Shown in pieces: positions 56,641-64,000 of a stretch of DNA of 64,000 nucleotides (positions within the stretch are counted from its first letter, which is position 1; every line of letters begins with the position of its first letter). The DNA is from Streptomyces sp. NBC_01232 (GTDB lineage: Bacteria > Actinomycetota > Actinomycetes > Streptomycetales > Streptomycetaceae). Location of the stretch: the NCBI RefSeq assembly GCF_035989885.1, contig NZ_CP108518.1, positions 7,741,001 through 7,805,000 on the forward strand, written 5' to 3'. A program made the translations under genes and the position numbers. The notes under the pieces were generated by a model. The model made no database searches and was not told the origin of the DNA. It worked only from the letters and a program-made list of their open reading frames with translations.

Positions 56641-57120
56641 GTGAAACGCGCGAACCCCGTACATCCTGTGTCCCGACGCCGTGACAGTGCCGCCGGCGCC
56701 ACCCCGGCCTCCGCCACCGACCCCGCACGGACCCGGCTGGTGGCCGCGGCGGCCGCCGCGGTGACCGTGGCCGCGGGGCTCGGGCTGCGGGCCGTCGCGG
56801 CGGGGAGCGTGGCGAAGTACGGCGGAGACGCGCTGTACACCGTCCTGCTGCTGGCCCTCGTCGTATCGGTCGCGCCCCGGATGACACCCGTGCGGGCGGC
56901 CGGGGTCGCGCTGGCCGCCAGCTGGGCCGTCGAGTTCCTCCAGCTCAGCGCCGTACCGGCAGAGCTGTCCCGGCACAGCACGGTGGCCCGACTGGTCCTC
57001 GGTTCCACCTTCAACGCACCCGACCTGTTCTGGTACGTGGCCGGCGCGGCGGCGGGCCTGCTCGTCCACACCGTCATCCTTCGGCGGCGACCCCGGACCG
57101 GGGCCGTCGACGCGAGGTGA
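56641..57120 (+). CDS. DUF2809-family membrane protein
   Basis: A 159-aa protein with a basic cytosolic N-terminus and four hydrophobic segments (TRLVAAAAAAVTVAAGLGLR, GDALYTVLLLALVVSVAPR, AAGVALAASWAVEFLQLS, LFWYVAGAAAGLLVHTVIL), in DUF2809 order. Some relatives are annotated as VanZ-like. Function unknown. GTG start at 56641; its stop overlaps another frame at 57117. Stands downstream of the old yellow enzyme gene by 70 bp and may share its transcript. Confidence 0.75.
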   Translation: MKRANPVHPVSRRRDSAAGATPASATDPARTRLVAAAAAAVTVAAGLGLRAVAAGSVAKYGGDALYTVLLLALVVSVAPRMTPVRAAGVALAASWAVEFLQLSAVPAELSRHSTVARLVLGSTFNAPDLFWYVAGAAAGLLVHTVILRRRPRTGAVDAR

Positions 57121-57227
57121 CCCCCCGCACCCAGGTCGGATTCGATCAACAAGGCAGAATCGTCGGACAGTTCCCCGACCGCAGTGGCCCTCGGCGCCGG
57201 CCGGCGGGCCCACCAGGGAGGTCAGAC

Positions 57228-57461
57228 GTGCACCACGACGACGAGCCGGTCTTCAAGCGGAGCAAGTGGGGCACGAACCGCTACCACTACAACCCCGACA
57301 ACCCGGTGGGGCTGGCCCTGATCGTCATCACCCTGATCTTCGTCGCGACGATGATGATCCTCATGACCAACCGGGCCGGGCCGTTCGCGCCGGAACCCAC
57401 GCCCACGAGATGGGCCCCGACGCCGGCGACTTCGCCGGCCCACGTACCGACGGCGCCCTGA
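57228..57461 (+). CDS. Small membrane protein of 77 aa
   Basis: A 77-aa protein: acidic N-terminus (HHDDEPVFKRSKWGTNRY), one hydrophobic helix (VGLALIVITLIFVATMMILM) and a Pro-rich tail. I do not recognise a family. GTG 57228 has GGGAGG 6 nt upstream, which fixes the start; the frame to 57117 upstream is noncoding in character. Convergent with kdpC with a 13-bp gap. Might be regulatory or structural; no evidence favours either. Confidence 0.6.
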   Translation: MHHDDEPVFKRSKWGTNRYHYNPDNPVGLALIVITLIFVATMMILMTNRAGPFAPEPTPTRWAPTPATSPAHVPTAP

Positions 57462-57474
57462 CCCGCAGCGCGGA

Positions 57475-58158
57475 TCACCCGCTCTCGGCGGCCAGTGCCT
57501 TGAGGGCGACGTTCAACCGGAGGACGTTGACGCGGGGTTCGCCCAGGAAGCCGAGGGTGCGGCCCTCGGTGTGCTTCTCCACGAGCCTCTCGACCTGCCT
57601 CACGTCGAGGCCGCTGCGCTCGGCGACCCGGTGGACCTGGAGCCTGGCGTAGGCCGGGGAGATGTCCGGGTCGAGGCCGGAGCCGGAGGAGGTGACGGCG
57701 TCGGCCGGTACGTCCTGCGGCTTCACCGTGTGTGCGGCCGTGGTGTTGTCCGCGATCACGGCGGCCCTGGCGTCCTCGACCTGCTCCACCAGGTCCGGGT
57801 TGTCGGCGGCCTTGTTGGTGGCGCCCGAGAGGATCAGCGCGTACTGGGTGTTGACGCTGTTGGCGCCGAGACCGTGGGAAGGACGAGGCTGGAACCACCG
57901 CAGGTCCGGCCGGGCGACTTCCTCCGGGTCGTCGGGGTTCTGCTTCGGCAGGTCGTAGCTCTGCCCGATCAGGGACGAGCCGACGACCCGGCCGTCCCCG
58001 TCCTTGATCTCGGAGCCGTTGGCCCGGTCGTCGAAGGCGACCTGGGCGATACCGGTGACGGCGAGGGGGTAGAGGACCCCGCACAGCACCGTCAGGACGA
58101 GGAGTGCCCGCAGGCCCGCGCCGATCAGGCGCGCGGTGTTGGCAACTGAGTTGGTCAT
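57475..58158 (-). CDS. kdpC: K+-transporting ATPase subunit KdpC
   Basis: A 227-aa protein with one N-terminal membrane helix (LIGAGLRALLVLTVLCGVLY) and a periplasmic-type domain. Conserved KdpC blocks are VVGSSLIGQSYDLP, FQPRPS, VTSSGSGLDPDISPAYA and LDVRQVERLVEKHTEGRTLG, ending in NVLRLNVAL. KdpC is the chaperone-like subunit of the KdpFABC complex. It is the last gene of the operon, starting 22 bp after kdpB. Confidence 0.95.
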   Translation of the reverse strand: MTNSVANTARLIGAGLRALLVLTVLCGVLYPLAVTGIAQVAFDDRANGSEIKDGDGRVVGSSLIGQSYDLPKQNPDDPEEVARPDLRWFQPRPSHGLGANSVNTQYALILSGATNKAADNPDLVEQVEDARAAVIADNTTAAHTVKPQDVPADAVTSSGSGLDPDISPAYARLQVHRVAERSGLDVRQVERLVEKHTEGRTLGFLGEPRVNVLRLNVALKALAAESG

Positions 58159-58180
58159 GGCGGATCAGCACTTTCCTGAT

Positions 58181-60280
58181 TCAGGCGAGTCCGGGGATGA
58201 GGGTGATGATCATGTCGATCAGCTTGATGCCGATGAACGGGGCGACGAGGCCGCCGAGTCCGTAGACCCCGATGTTGCGACGGAGCATCCTGTCCGCGCT
58301 GGTCGGCCTGTACCGCACGCCCTTCAGGGCGAGCGGCACGAGCGCGATGATGACCAGCGCGTTGAAGACGACGGCGGAGAGGATGGCCGACTCGGGAGAG
58401 GCCAGGCCCATGATGTTGAGCTTGTCGAGTCCCGGGTAAACCACTGCGAACATGGCCGGGATGATCGCGAAGTACTTCGCGACGTCGTTGGCGATGGAGA
58501 AGGTCGTGAGCGCGCCCCGCGTGATGAGGAGCTGCTTGCCGATCTCCACGATCTCGATGAGCTTGGTGGGGTCCGAGTCCAGGTCCACCATGTTCCCGGC
58601 CTCCTTGGCGGCCGAGGTGCCCGTGTTCATCGCCACGCCCACGTCCGCCTGAGCCAGGGCCGGCGCGTCGTTCGTTCCGTCGCCCGTCATCGCGACGAGC
58701 TTGCCGCCCGCCTGTTCCCGCTTGATGAGGGCCATCTTGTCCTCGGGGGTGGCCTCGGCGAGGAAGTCGTCGACGCCGGCCTCCTCTGCGATCGCCCTGG
58801 CCGTGAGCGGGTTGTCGCCCGTGATCATGATCGTCTTGATGCCCATGCGGCGCAGTTCGTCGAACCGCTCGCGCATGCCCTCCTTGACGACGTCCTTGAG
58901 GTGGACGACGCCGAGGATCCGGGCACCCCTCTCGTCCTCCACGGCCACCAGGAGCGGGGTGCCGCCGGCCTCGGAGACACGGGCCGCGAGCAGGTCCGCG
59001 TCGGCGGCGACCCGTCCGCCCCGTTCCACGACCCAGGCGATGACCGAACCGGCCGCGCCCTTACGGGTCTTCCTCCCGTCCACGTCGACCCCCGACATAC
59101 GGGTCTGGGCCGTGAAGGTGATCCATTCCGCGTGGGCGAGCTCGCCCCGGCGGCGTTCGCGCAGGCCGTACCTCTCCTTCGCCAGGACCACGATCGAGCG
59201 GCCCTCGGGCGTCTCGTCCGCGAGGGACGACAGCTGGGCGGCGTCCGCCAGTTCGGCCTCCGACGCGCCCTTGACCGGGACGAACTCGGACGCCTGCCGG
59301 TTTCCGAGCGTGATGGTGCCGGTCTTGTCGAGCAGCAGTGTGGAGACGTCGCCCGCAGCCTCCACCGCGCGTCCGCTCATCGCCAGCACGTTGCGCTGGA
59401 CGAGGCGGTCCATGCCCGCGATGCCGATGGCCGAGAGCAGGGCGCCGATGGTGGTGGGGATCAGGCAGACGAGGAGTGCGGTGAGCACGATCATCGACTG
59501 CTCGGCGCCTGCGTGGATCGCGAACGGCTGCAAGGTGACCACGGCCAGCAGGAAGACGATCGTGAGCGATGCCAGCAGGATGTTCAGCGCGATCTCGTTG
59601 GGCGTCTTCTGCCGGGCCGCGCCCTCCACGAGCGCGATCATGCGGTCGATGAAGGTCTCGCCCGGCCTGGCCGTGATCTTCACGACGATCCGGTCGGAGA
59701 GGACCTTCGTACCGCCGGTGACGGCGCTGCGGTCGCCGCCGGACTCCCGGATGACGGGTGCGGACTCGCCGGTGATGGCGGATTCGTCGACGGAGGCGAC
59801 GCCTTCGACGACATCACCGTCACCGGGGACGATGTCCCCGGCCTCGCACACGACCAGGTCGCCGACGCGCAGCTCGGTGCCGGGCACCCCCTCCTCCGCC
59901 GTCCCCTTCAGCCGCCGGGCGACGGTGTCGGTCCTGGCCCTGCGCAGGGTGTCGGCCTGGGCCTTGCCGCGGCCCTCTGCCACTGCTTCCGCGAGGTTCG
60001 CGAAGATCGTGGTCAGCCACAGCCAGGCGGTGATCGCCCAGCCGAACCAGTTGGCCGGGTCGGCCAGCGCCAGCGCCGTCGTGACGACGGAGCCGACGAG
60101 AACGACGAACATGACCGGGGACTTGATCATGATGCGCGGGTCGAGTTTCCGCACCGCGTCGGGGAAGGACTTGAGGAGTGCCTTCGGGTCGAACAGACCC
60201 CCGCCGACGCGCCCGGCCGGCTTGTCTGCGGTGGGCGGGCCGTCCTGGTGCGGGGCACGGATCGGTGTGATGGTGCTCAT
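58181..60280 (-). CDS. kdpB: K+-transporting P-type ATPase subunit KdpB
   Basis: A 699-aa P-type ATPase subunit with phosphorylation DKTGTIT, TGES in the actuator (AITGESAP) and [13 protein letters not shown] in the hinge. It hydrolyses ATP to drive K+ movement through KdpA. ATG at 60280 overlaps the kdpA stop (ATGA). The open frame continues into kdpA's antisense region upstream, but the start is clear from overlap and the family N-terminus. Length is typical. Confidence 0.96.
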   Translation of the reverse strand: MSTITPIRAPHQDGPPTADKPAGRVGGGLFDPKALLKSFPDAVRKLDPRIMIKSPVMFVVLVGSVVTTALALADPANWFGWAITAWLWLTTIFANLAEAVAEGRGKAQADTLRRARTDTVARRLKGTAEEGVPGTELRVGDLVVCEAGDIVPGDGDVVEGVASVDESAITGESAPVIRESGGDRSAVTGGTKVLSDRIVVKITARPGETFIDRMIALVEGAARQKTPNEIALNILLASLTIVFLLAVVTLQPFAIHAGAEQSMIVLTALLVCLIPTTIGALLSAIGIAGMDRLVQRNVLAMSGRAVEAAGDVSTLLLDKTGTITLGNRQASEFVPVKGASEAELADAAQLSSLADETPEGRSIVVLAKERYGLRERRRGELAHAEWITFTAQTRMSGVDVDGRKTRKGAAGSVIAWVVERGGRVAADADLLAARVSEAGGTPLLVAVEDERGARILGVVHLKDVVKEGMRERFDELRRMGIKTIMITGDNPLTARAIAEEAGVDDFLAEATPEDKMALIKREQAGGKLVAMTGDGTNDAPALAQADVGVAMNTGTSAAKEAGNMVDLDSDPTKLIEIVEIGKQLLITRGALTTFSIANDVAKYFAIIPAMFAVVYPGLDKLNIMGLASPESAILSAVVFNALVIIALVPLALKGVRYRPTSADRMLRRNIGVYGLGGLVAPFIGIKLIDMIITLIPGLA

Positions 60281-61941
60281 GAGGCGAGCCCTTCGGCGAG
60301 CGGACCCAGCGCGAGGGCGGGGAAGTAGGTCAGACCGGCGATGATGAGGATCGTGCCGACGAGCAGCCCGGTGTACAGCGGCTTGTCCGTGCGCAGGGTT
60401 CCCGCGGTGGCGGGTACGGGCCGCTGTTCGGCGAGCGAGCCGGCCAGCGCGAGGACGAACACGATCGGCAGGAAGCGGCCGAGCAGCATGGCGATGCCGA
60501 TGGTGCTGTTGAACCACTGCGTGTCGGCGTTCAGGCCCGCGAAGGCGGAGCCGTTGTTGTTGGCGCCCGAGGTGTAGGCGTAGAGGATCTCGGAGAAGCC
60601 GTGCGCTCCCGGGTTGGCCATCGAGTTGCCCGGGGTGGGCAGGGCCATCGCCGCGGCGGTGAAGCAGAGCACCAGCGCCGGGGTGACCAGGATGTAGCAG
60701 GCGGCCAGCTTGATCTGCCGAGTGCCGATCTTCTTGCCCAGGTACTCCGGGGTACGGCCGACCATGAGGCCGGCGATGAACACCGCGATGATCGCCATGA
60801 TCAGCATGCCGTAGAGGCCCGAGCCCACGCCGCCGGGCGCGATCTCGCCGAGCTGCATGCCCAGCAGGGTGATGCCGCCACCGAGGCCGGTGTAGGAGGA
60901 GTGGAAGGAGTTCACCGCTCCCGTCGAGGTCAGCGTGGTCGCGACGGCGAAGGTCGCCGATCCGGCGATGCCGAAGCGGGTCTCCTTGCCCTCCATCGCC
61001 CCGCCCGCGGCCTGCAGCGCCGGGCCGTGGTGCGCGAACTCGGTCCACATCATCAGCGCGGTGAAGCCGATCCAGATGGTGGCCATCGTGGCGAGGATCG
61101 CGTAGCCCTGCCGCAGGCTGCCGACCATCCGGCCGAAGGTACGGGTCAGCGCGAACGGGATCAGCAGGATCAGGAAGATCTCGAAGACGTTCGAGAACGG
61201 GTTGGGGTTCTCGAAGGGGTGGGCGGAGTTGGCGTTGAAGTAGCCACCGCCATTGGTGCCCAGTTCCTTGATGACCTCCTGCGAGGCGACCGCCCCGCCG
61301 TTCCACTGCTGACTGCCACCCGTGAACTGGCCGACCTCGTGGATGCCGGCGAAGTTCTGGATCGCCCCGCACGCGACGAGGATCAGCGCGCCCGCCACCG
61401 AGATCGGCAGCAGGATCCGGACGGTGCCGCGCACCAGGTCCGCCCAGAAGTTGCCGAGCTCCCCGGTGCGGGAGCGCGCGAAGCCCCGTACGAGGGCCAC
61501 CGCGACGGCCATGCCGACCGCGGCGGAGACGAAGTTCTGGACCGCGAGGCCACCGGTCTGGACGACGTGGCCCATGGCCTGCTCGCCGTAGTACGACTGC
61601 CAGTTGGTGTTGGCGACGAACGACGCGGCGGTGTTGAACGCCTGGTCCGGGTCTATCGAGGCGAAGCCGAGCGAGCCCGGGAGGCTGCCCTGCAGACGCT
61701 GCAGGGCGTAGAGGAACAGGACGCTCACCGCCGAGAAGGCGAGGACGCCGCGCAGGTAGGCGGGCCAGCGCATCTCGGCGGACGGGTTGGCGCCGATGGC
61801 CTTGTAGATCCACTTCTCAGGGCGGTAGTGCCGCTCGGACGAGTAGACCCGGGCCATGTGGTCGCCCAGCGGACGGTGGGCCAGCGCGAGCGCGGCGATC
61901 AGCGCGAGGAGCTGGAGCGCACCGGCGGTTTCGGGGCTCAT
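60277..61941 (-). CDS. kdpA: K+-transporting ATPase subunit KdpA
   Basis: A 554-aa channel-like membrane subunit with about ten helices and the K+-selectivity filter loops including [49 protein letters not shown] and [14 protein letters not shown]. Glycines at the four filter loops are present. It binds and passes K+ with micromolar affinity. ATG 61941 is 8 bp beyond the kdpF stop. Overlaps kdpB by 4 nt. Confidence 0.95.
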   Translation of the reverse strand: MSPETAGALQLLALIAALALAHRPLGDHMARVYSSERHYRPEKWIYKAIGANPSAEMRWPAYLRGVLAFSAVSVLFLYALQRLQGSLPGSLGFASIDPDQAFNTAASFVANTNWQSYYGEQAMGHVVQTGGLAVQNFVSAAVGMAVAVALVRGFARSRTGELGNFWADLVRGTVRILLPISVAGALILVACGAIQNFAGIHEVGQFTGGSQQWNGGAVASQEVIKELGTNGGGYFNANSAHPFENPNPFSNVFEIFLILLIPFALTRTFGRMVGSLRQGYAILATMATIWIGFTALMMWTEFAHHGPALQAAGGAMEGKETRFGIAGSATFAVATTLTSTGAVNSFHSSYTGLGGGITLLGMQLGEIAPGGVGSGLYGMLIMAIIAVFIAGLMVGRTPEYLGKKIGTRQIKLAACYILVTPALVLCFTAAAMALPTPGNSMANPGAHGFSEILYAYTSGANNNGSAFAGLNADTQWFNSTIGIAMLLGRFLPIVFVLALAGSLAEQRPVPATAGTLRTDKPLYTGLLVGTILIIAGLTYFPALALGPLAEGLAS

Positions 61942-61949
61942 ATCGGTGC

Positions 61950-62039
61950 TCAGAACCTCTCCGGGTACACGAGGGCGAGGACGAGGTATCCGAGCAGGGA
62001 GACGGCCACCACGAGACCGACGATGTTTTCGGCGTTCAC
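61950..62039 (-). CDS. kdpF: K+-transporting ATPase small subunit KdpF
   Basis: A 29-aa single-helix peptide, [20 protein letters not shown] then LALVYPERF. Length and sequence pattern agree with KdpF, a lipid-like stabiliser of the KdpFABC complex. GTG start overlaps the stop of the 27-aa gene (GTGA), and kdpA starts 8 bp after its stop. Too short for routine gene finders but consistent with operon position. Confidence 0.9.
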   Translation of the reverse strand: MNAENIVGLVVAVSLLGYLVLALVYPERF

Positions 62040-62119
62040 AGCTTGGCCACCCCTCGGGCGACGAGAGCCACCAGCGCGAAGACCGCGACCGTGGTGACGA
62101 CGAAGGCCAGATCGGCCAT
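62036..62119 (-). CDS. 27-aa membrane peptide upstream of kdpF
   Basis: A short frame ATG 62119 to TGA 62036: [20 protein letters not shown] then ARGVAKL, a single hydrophobic helix followed by basic residues. AGGAG lies 7 nt upstream of the ATG and its stop overlaps the kdpF GTG, so it is coupled into the kdp operon. It may be a second small Kdp-complex subunit or a leader. The peptide is seen directly; the function is inferred. Confidence 0.72.
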   Translation of the reverse strand: MADLAFVVTTVAVFALVALVARGVAKL

Positions 62120-62363
62120 CGTGAGCTCCTGGATGAAGTGATGAGACGGAATCGGCCGTATGGCCGAAGACGAGCAAACCGCGAGCTCAGCGGTGGGTTA
62201 AGCCCCTTTGACGCGCTCCATACGGGCACGGCGGAACTCTTGATGCCGCCCTGACGCGGATACGGCGCGCGGGGGCTCGGCAGCGGTGCGCGAGGCCGCG
62301 GGTGCGCGAGGCCGAGGTGCGCCGGGCCGCCGCCGGCAGCGGAGACCGTGGCCCCGCGAGGCG

Positions 62364-63521
62364 TCAGCGAGGACGGTGGGCGTTGAGCCGGGCCGCCCGG
62401 CGCGTCAGGTGATCGCGTTCGGCGAGGTTGGGTGCCTTCCGGGCCGCCTCGGCGTACAGCCGCGCGGCCGTCACCGGGTCGCCGTCGCGCTCGTGGAGAT
62501 ACGCCGCCACCGCGGCGTGGCGGGGCAGCGAGGCGTCCAGTTCCGCGAGCGCCGCCAGCCCGGCGCGCGGACCGTCGGCCTCACCGACGGCCACGGCGCG
62601 GTTGAGCCGCACGACCGGGCTGTCGGTCAGGCGCGCGAGCTCGTCGTACCACTCGACGATCTGAACCCAGTCCGTCTCCCCGGACGTGGGCGCGTCGGCA
62701 TGGAGCGCCGCGATGGCGGCCTGTGCCTGGAACTCTCCCAGCCGGTCGCGGGCCAGGGCCGCATGCAGGATCCCGATCCCCTCGGCGATCGCCGCGGTGT
62801 CCCACCGGCCGCGGTCCTGCTCGGCGAGCGGCACCAGGCTGCCGTCCGGCGCGGTCCGGCTCGCCCGCCGGGCGTGGTGCAGCAGCATGAGGGCGAGCAG
62901 CCCGGCCACCTCGGGATGGTCGATCGCGGCCGCGAGCTGCCGGGTGAGCCGGATGGCCTCGGCGGCGAGGTCGACGTCGCCCGAGTAGCCCTCGTTGAAC
63001 ACGAGGTAGAGGACGCGCAGCACGGTGGCGACGTCGCCGGGCCGGTCGAGGCGCACGCCGGAGACCGTGCGCTTGGCCCGGCTGATCCGCTGCGCCATGG
63101 TCGCCTCGGGCACCAGGTAGGCCTGGGCGATCTGCCGGGTGGTGAGTCCGCCGACGGCGCGCAGGGTGAGCGCGACCGCGGACGACGGCGTCAGCGACGG
63201 GTGGGCGCACAGGAAGTACAGCTGGAGCGTGTCGTCCGCCGCGGGCGCGGGCCCGGGCGGCGGCTCCTCGTCGACCAGGTCCTCACGCCTGCGGCGGGCG
63301 GTGTCCGCACGGGTCGCGTCGAGGAACCGGCGCCAGGCCACGGTGACCAGCCAGCCCTTCGGCTCCCGTGGCGGGTCGGCCGGCCAGGTGCGGACCGCTT
63401 CGATCAGTGCCTCCTGCACCGCGTCCTCGGCCGCCGCGAAATCGGCTCCGCGACGGACGAGGACGGCGAGCACGCTCGGTGTGAGGCTCCTGAGCAGGGC
63501 CTCGTCCATGGACGAGGTCAC
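62364..63521 (-). CDS. ECF42-type RNA polymerase sigma factor
   Basis: A 385-aa sigma factor. The ECF core has region 2 near the N-terminus ([38 protein letters not shown]) and region 4 ([20 protein letters not shown]). A long C-terminal DUF6596 helical domain (about 190-385) is typical of the ECF42 group. ECF42 genes are nearly always preceded by a DGPF/YciI gene, as here, and lack classical anti-sigma factors. GTG 63521 overlaps the YciI stop (GTGA). Targets unknown. Confidence 0.92.
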   Translation of the reverse strand: MTSSMDEALLRSLTPSVLAVLVRRGADFAAAEDAVQEALIEAVRTWPADPPREPKGWLVTVAWRRFLDATRADTARRRREDLVDEEPPPGPAPAADDTLQLYFLCAHPSLTPSSAVALTLRAVGGLTTRQIAQAYLVPEATMAQRISRAKRTVSGVRLDRPGDVATVLRVLYLVFNEGYSGDVDLAAEAIRLTRQLAAAIDHPEVAGLLALMLLHHARRASRTAPDGSLVPLAEQDRGRWDTAAIAEGIGILHAALARDRLGEFQAQAAIAALHADAPTSGETDWVQIVEWYDELARLTDSPVVRLNRAVAVGEADGPRAGLAALAELDASLPRHAAVAAYLHERDGDPVTAARLYAEAARKAPNLAERDHLTRRAARLNAHRPR

Positions 63522-63925
63522 TCGGTGATGGTGGGCGGCGCGGCCAGGAACGGGCGCAGCTCGAGCCACTCGTGGATCGGCTTCCCGCCCGCCCCCGGGG
63601 CGGCCGACAGCTCTCCGGCCAGCTCGAGGGCGCGCTCGTAGCTGTCGACGTCGATCACCATCCAGCCGGCGATCAGGTCCTTGGTCTCGGCGAACGGGCC
63701 GTCGGTGACGGGCGGGCGCCCCTCGCCGTCGTACCGGACGAACGTTCCCTCGGGGGCGAGCGCCTGGCCGTCGACGAACTCACCGGTGGTCTCGAGCCGG
63801 GCCGCGAAGTCGTGCATGTACTGCATGTGCGCCGAGATCTCCTCGGGCGTCCACCGGTCCATGGGCACGTCGTTGGCCGGAGCCGGGGCGCCGCGGTAGT
63901 GCTTGAGCAGCAGGTACTTGGCCAT
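63518..63925 (-). CDS. YciI/DGPF-domain protein
   Basis: A 135-aa soluble protein with the DGPF motif in VTDGPFAETKDLIAGWMVID and the YciI-like ferredoxin fold (KYLLLKHYRG, DGQALAPEGTFVRYDGEGR). Genes of this family are the hallmark partner of ECF42 sigma factors and may modulate them. AGGAGAAGC precedes the ATG. Stop is coupled to the sigma gene. 75 bp of noncoding DNA then reach the window edge. Confidence 0.92.
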   Translation of the reverse strand: MAKYLLLKHYRGAPAPANDVPMDRWTPEEISAHMQYMHDFAARLETTGEFVDGQALAPEGTFVRYDGEGRPPVTDGPFAETKDLIAGWMVIDVDSYERALELAGELSAAPGAGGKPIHEWLELRPFLAAPPTITE

Positions 63926-64000
63926 GGTGCTTCTCCTCGGAGCTGGTGCGACCCATTGTGGCCGCCTTCACCCCGGGGACGGAGCAGACTCCGGGTTCTC

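Noticed and set aside
58181..61813. 1210-aa frame that would fuse an N-terminal extension to KdpB
   Set aside because: The extra 510 residues read through the other frame of kdpA. KdpB starts at 60280 with the ATGA overlap and normal family N-terminus.
62120..62363. Riboswitch or KdpDE operator upstream of the kdp genes
   Set aside because: Only a weak 5-bp inverted repeat (CGGCC-GTAT-GGCCG at 62154-62167) was found and no kdpDE genes are in view.

Overview
The window is chromosomal DNA of a high-GC actinomycete, almost certainly a Streptomyces. Indicators are strong third-position G/C bias, many GTG starts, ATGA/GTGA stop-start couplings, SARP and AfsR-type regulators, a subtilisin-inhibitor-like protein, a class F sortase, SpoIIE-type phosphatases and rare TTA (bldA) codons. 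No rRNA, tRNA or CRISPR was found.

Region 1 to 19.0 kb looks like a specialised-metabolite locus cut by the left edge. It holds a partial Sfp/EntD-type phosphopantetheinyl transferase, a small SARP activator, a divergent FAD monooxygenase, a DUF1611 (DgcN-like) protein and an SMP-30 lactonase-like protein. An XRE / ImmA-IrrE / MAB_1171c membrane operon and a NarL-type two-component pair sit in the middle. After a 168-bp MITE-like element comes a dissociated synthase set: ketoreductase, KAS III-like enzyme, ACP, intact KS, degenerate CLF-like KS, aldo/keto reductase, MFS exporter, AfsA-like protein and a HAD phosphatase. The AfsA plus phosphatase pair suggests a butenolide, furan or gamma-butyrolactone-like product built from a type II-made beta-ketoacyl chain; this is inference.

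Region 19 to 30.3 kb is accessory: two uncharacterised proteins, a MarR/old-yellow-enzyme pair, a HEAT-repeat protein with a MerR-HEAT fusion behind a classic 19-bp-spacer MerR promoter, a TTA-containing SSI inhibitor, a secreted carbohydrate-binding-like protein with SARP-like heptads upstream, a 972-aa AfsR-like regulator with a TTA codon, and an exported alpha/beta hydrolase.

Region 30.4 to 32.8 kb encodes the most unusual protein of the window, a single 781-aa chain reading macrodomain, uracil-DNA-glycosylase-like domain, then R-S-ExE ADP-ribosyltransferase. It is followed by two SpoIIE-family phosphatases and small genes.

Region 38 to 57.5 kb holds cell-envelope and stress genes: VOC protein, D,D-carboxypeptidase, Tat-exported protein, a small membrane/HTH pair behind two tandem dyads, a CHRD-like protein with class F sortase, a beta-propeller-like protein with a repeat-encoded (PAG)n tail, a CPBP protease, an Abhydrolase_9 protein, an operon of PPK2, P-type ATPase and SulP transporter, and a second MarR/old-yellow-enzyme pair.

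Region 57.5 to 64 kb holds the complete high-affinity K+ operon (a 27-aa membrane ORF, kdpF, kdpA, kdpB, kdpC) and an ECF42-type sigma factor coupled to a YciI/DGPF protein.
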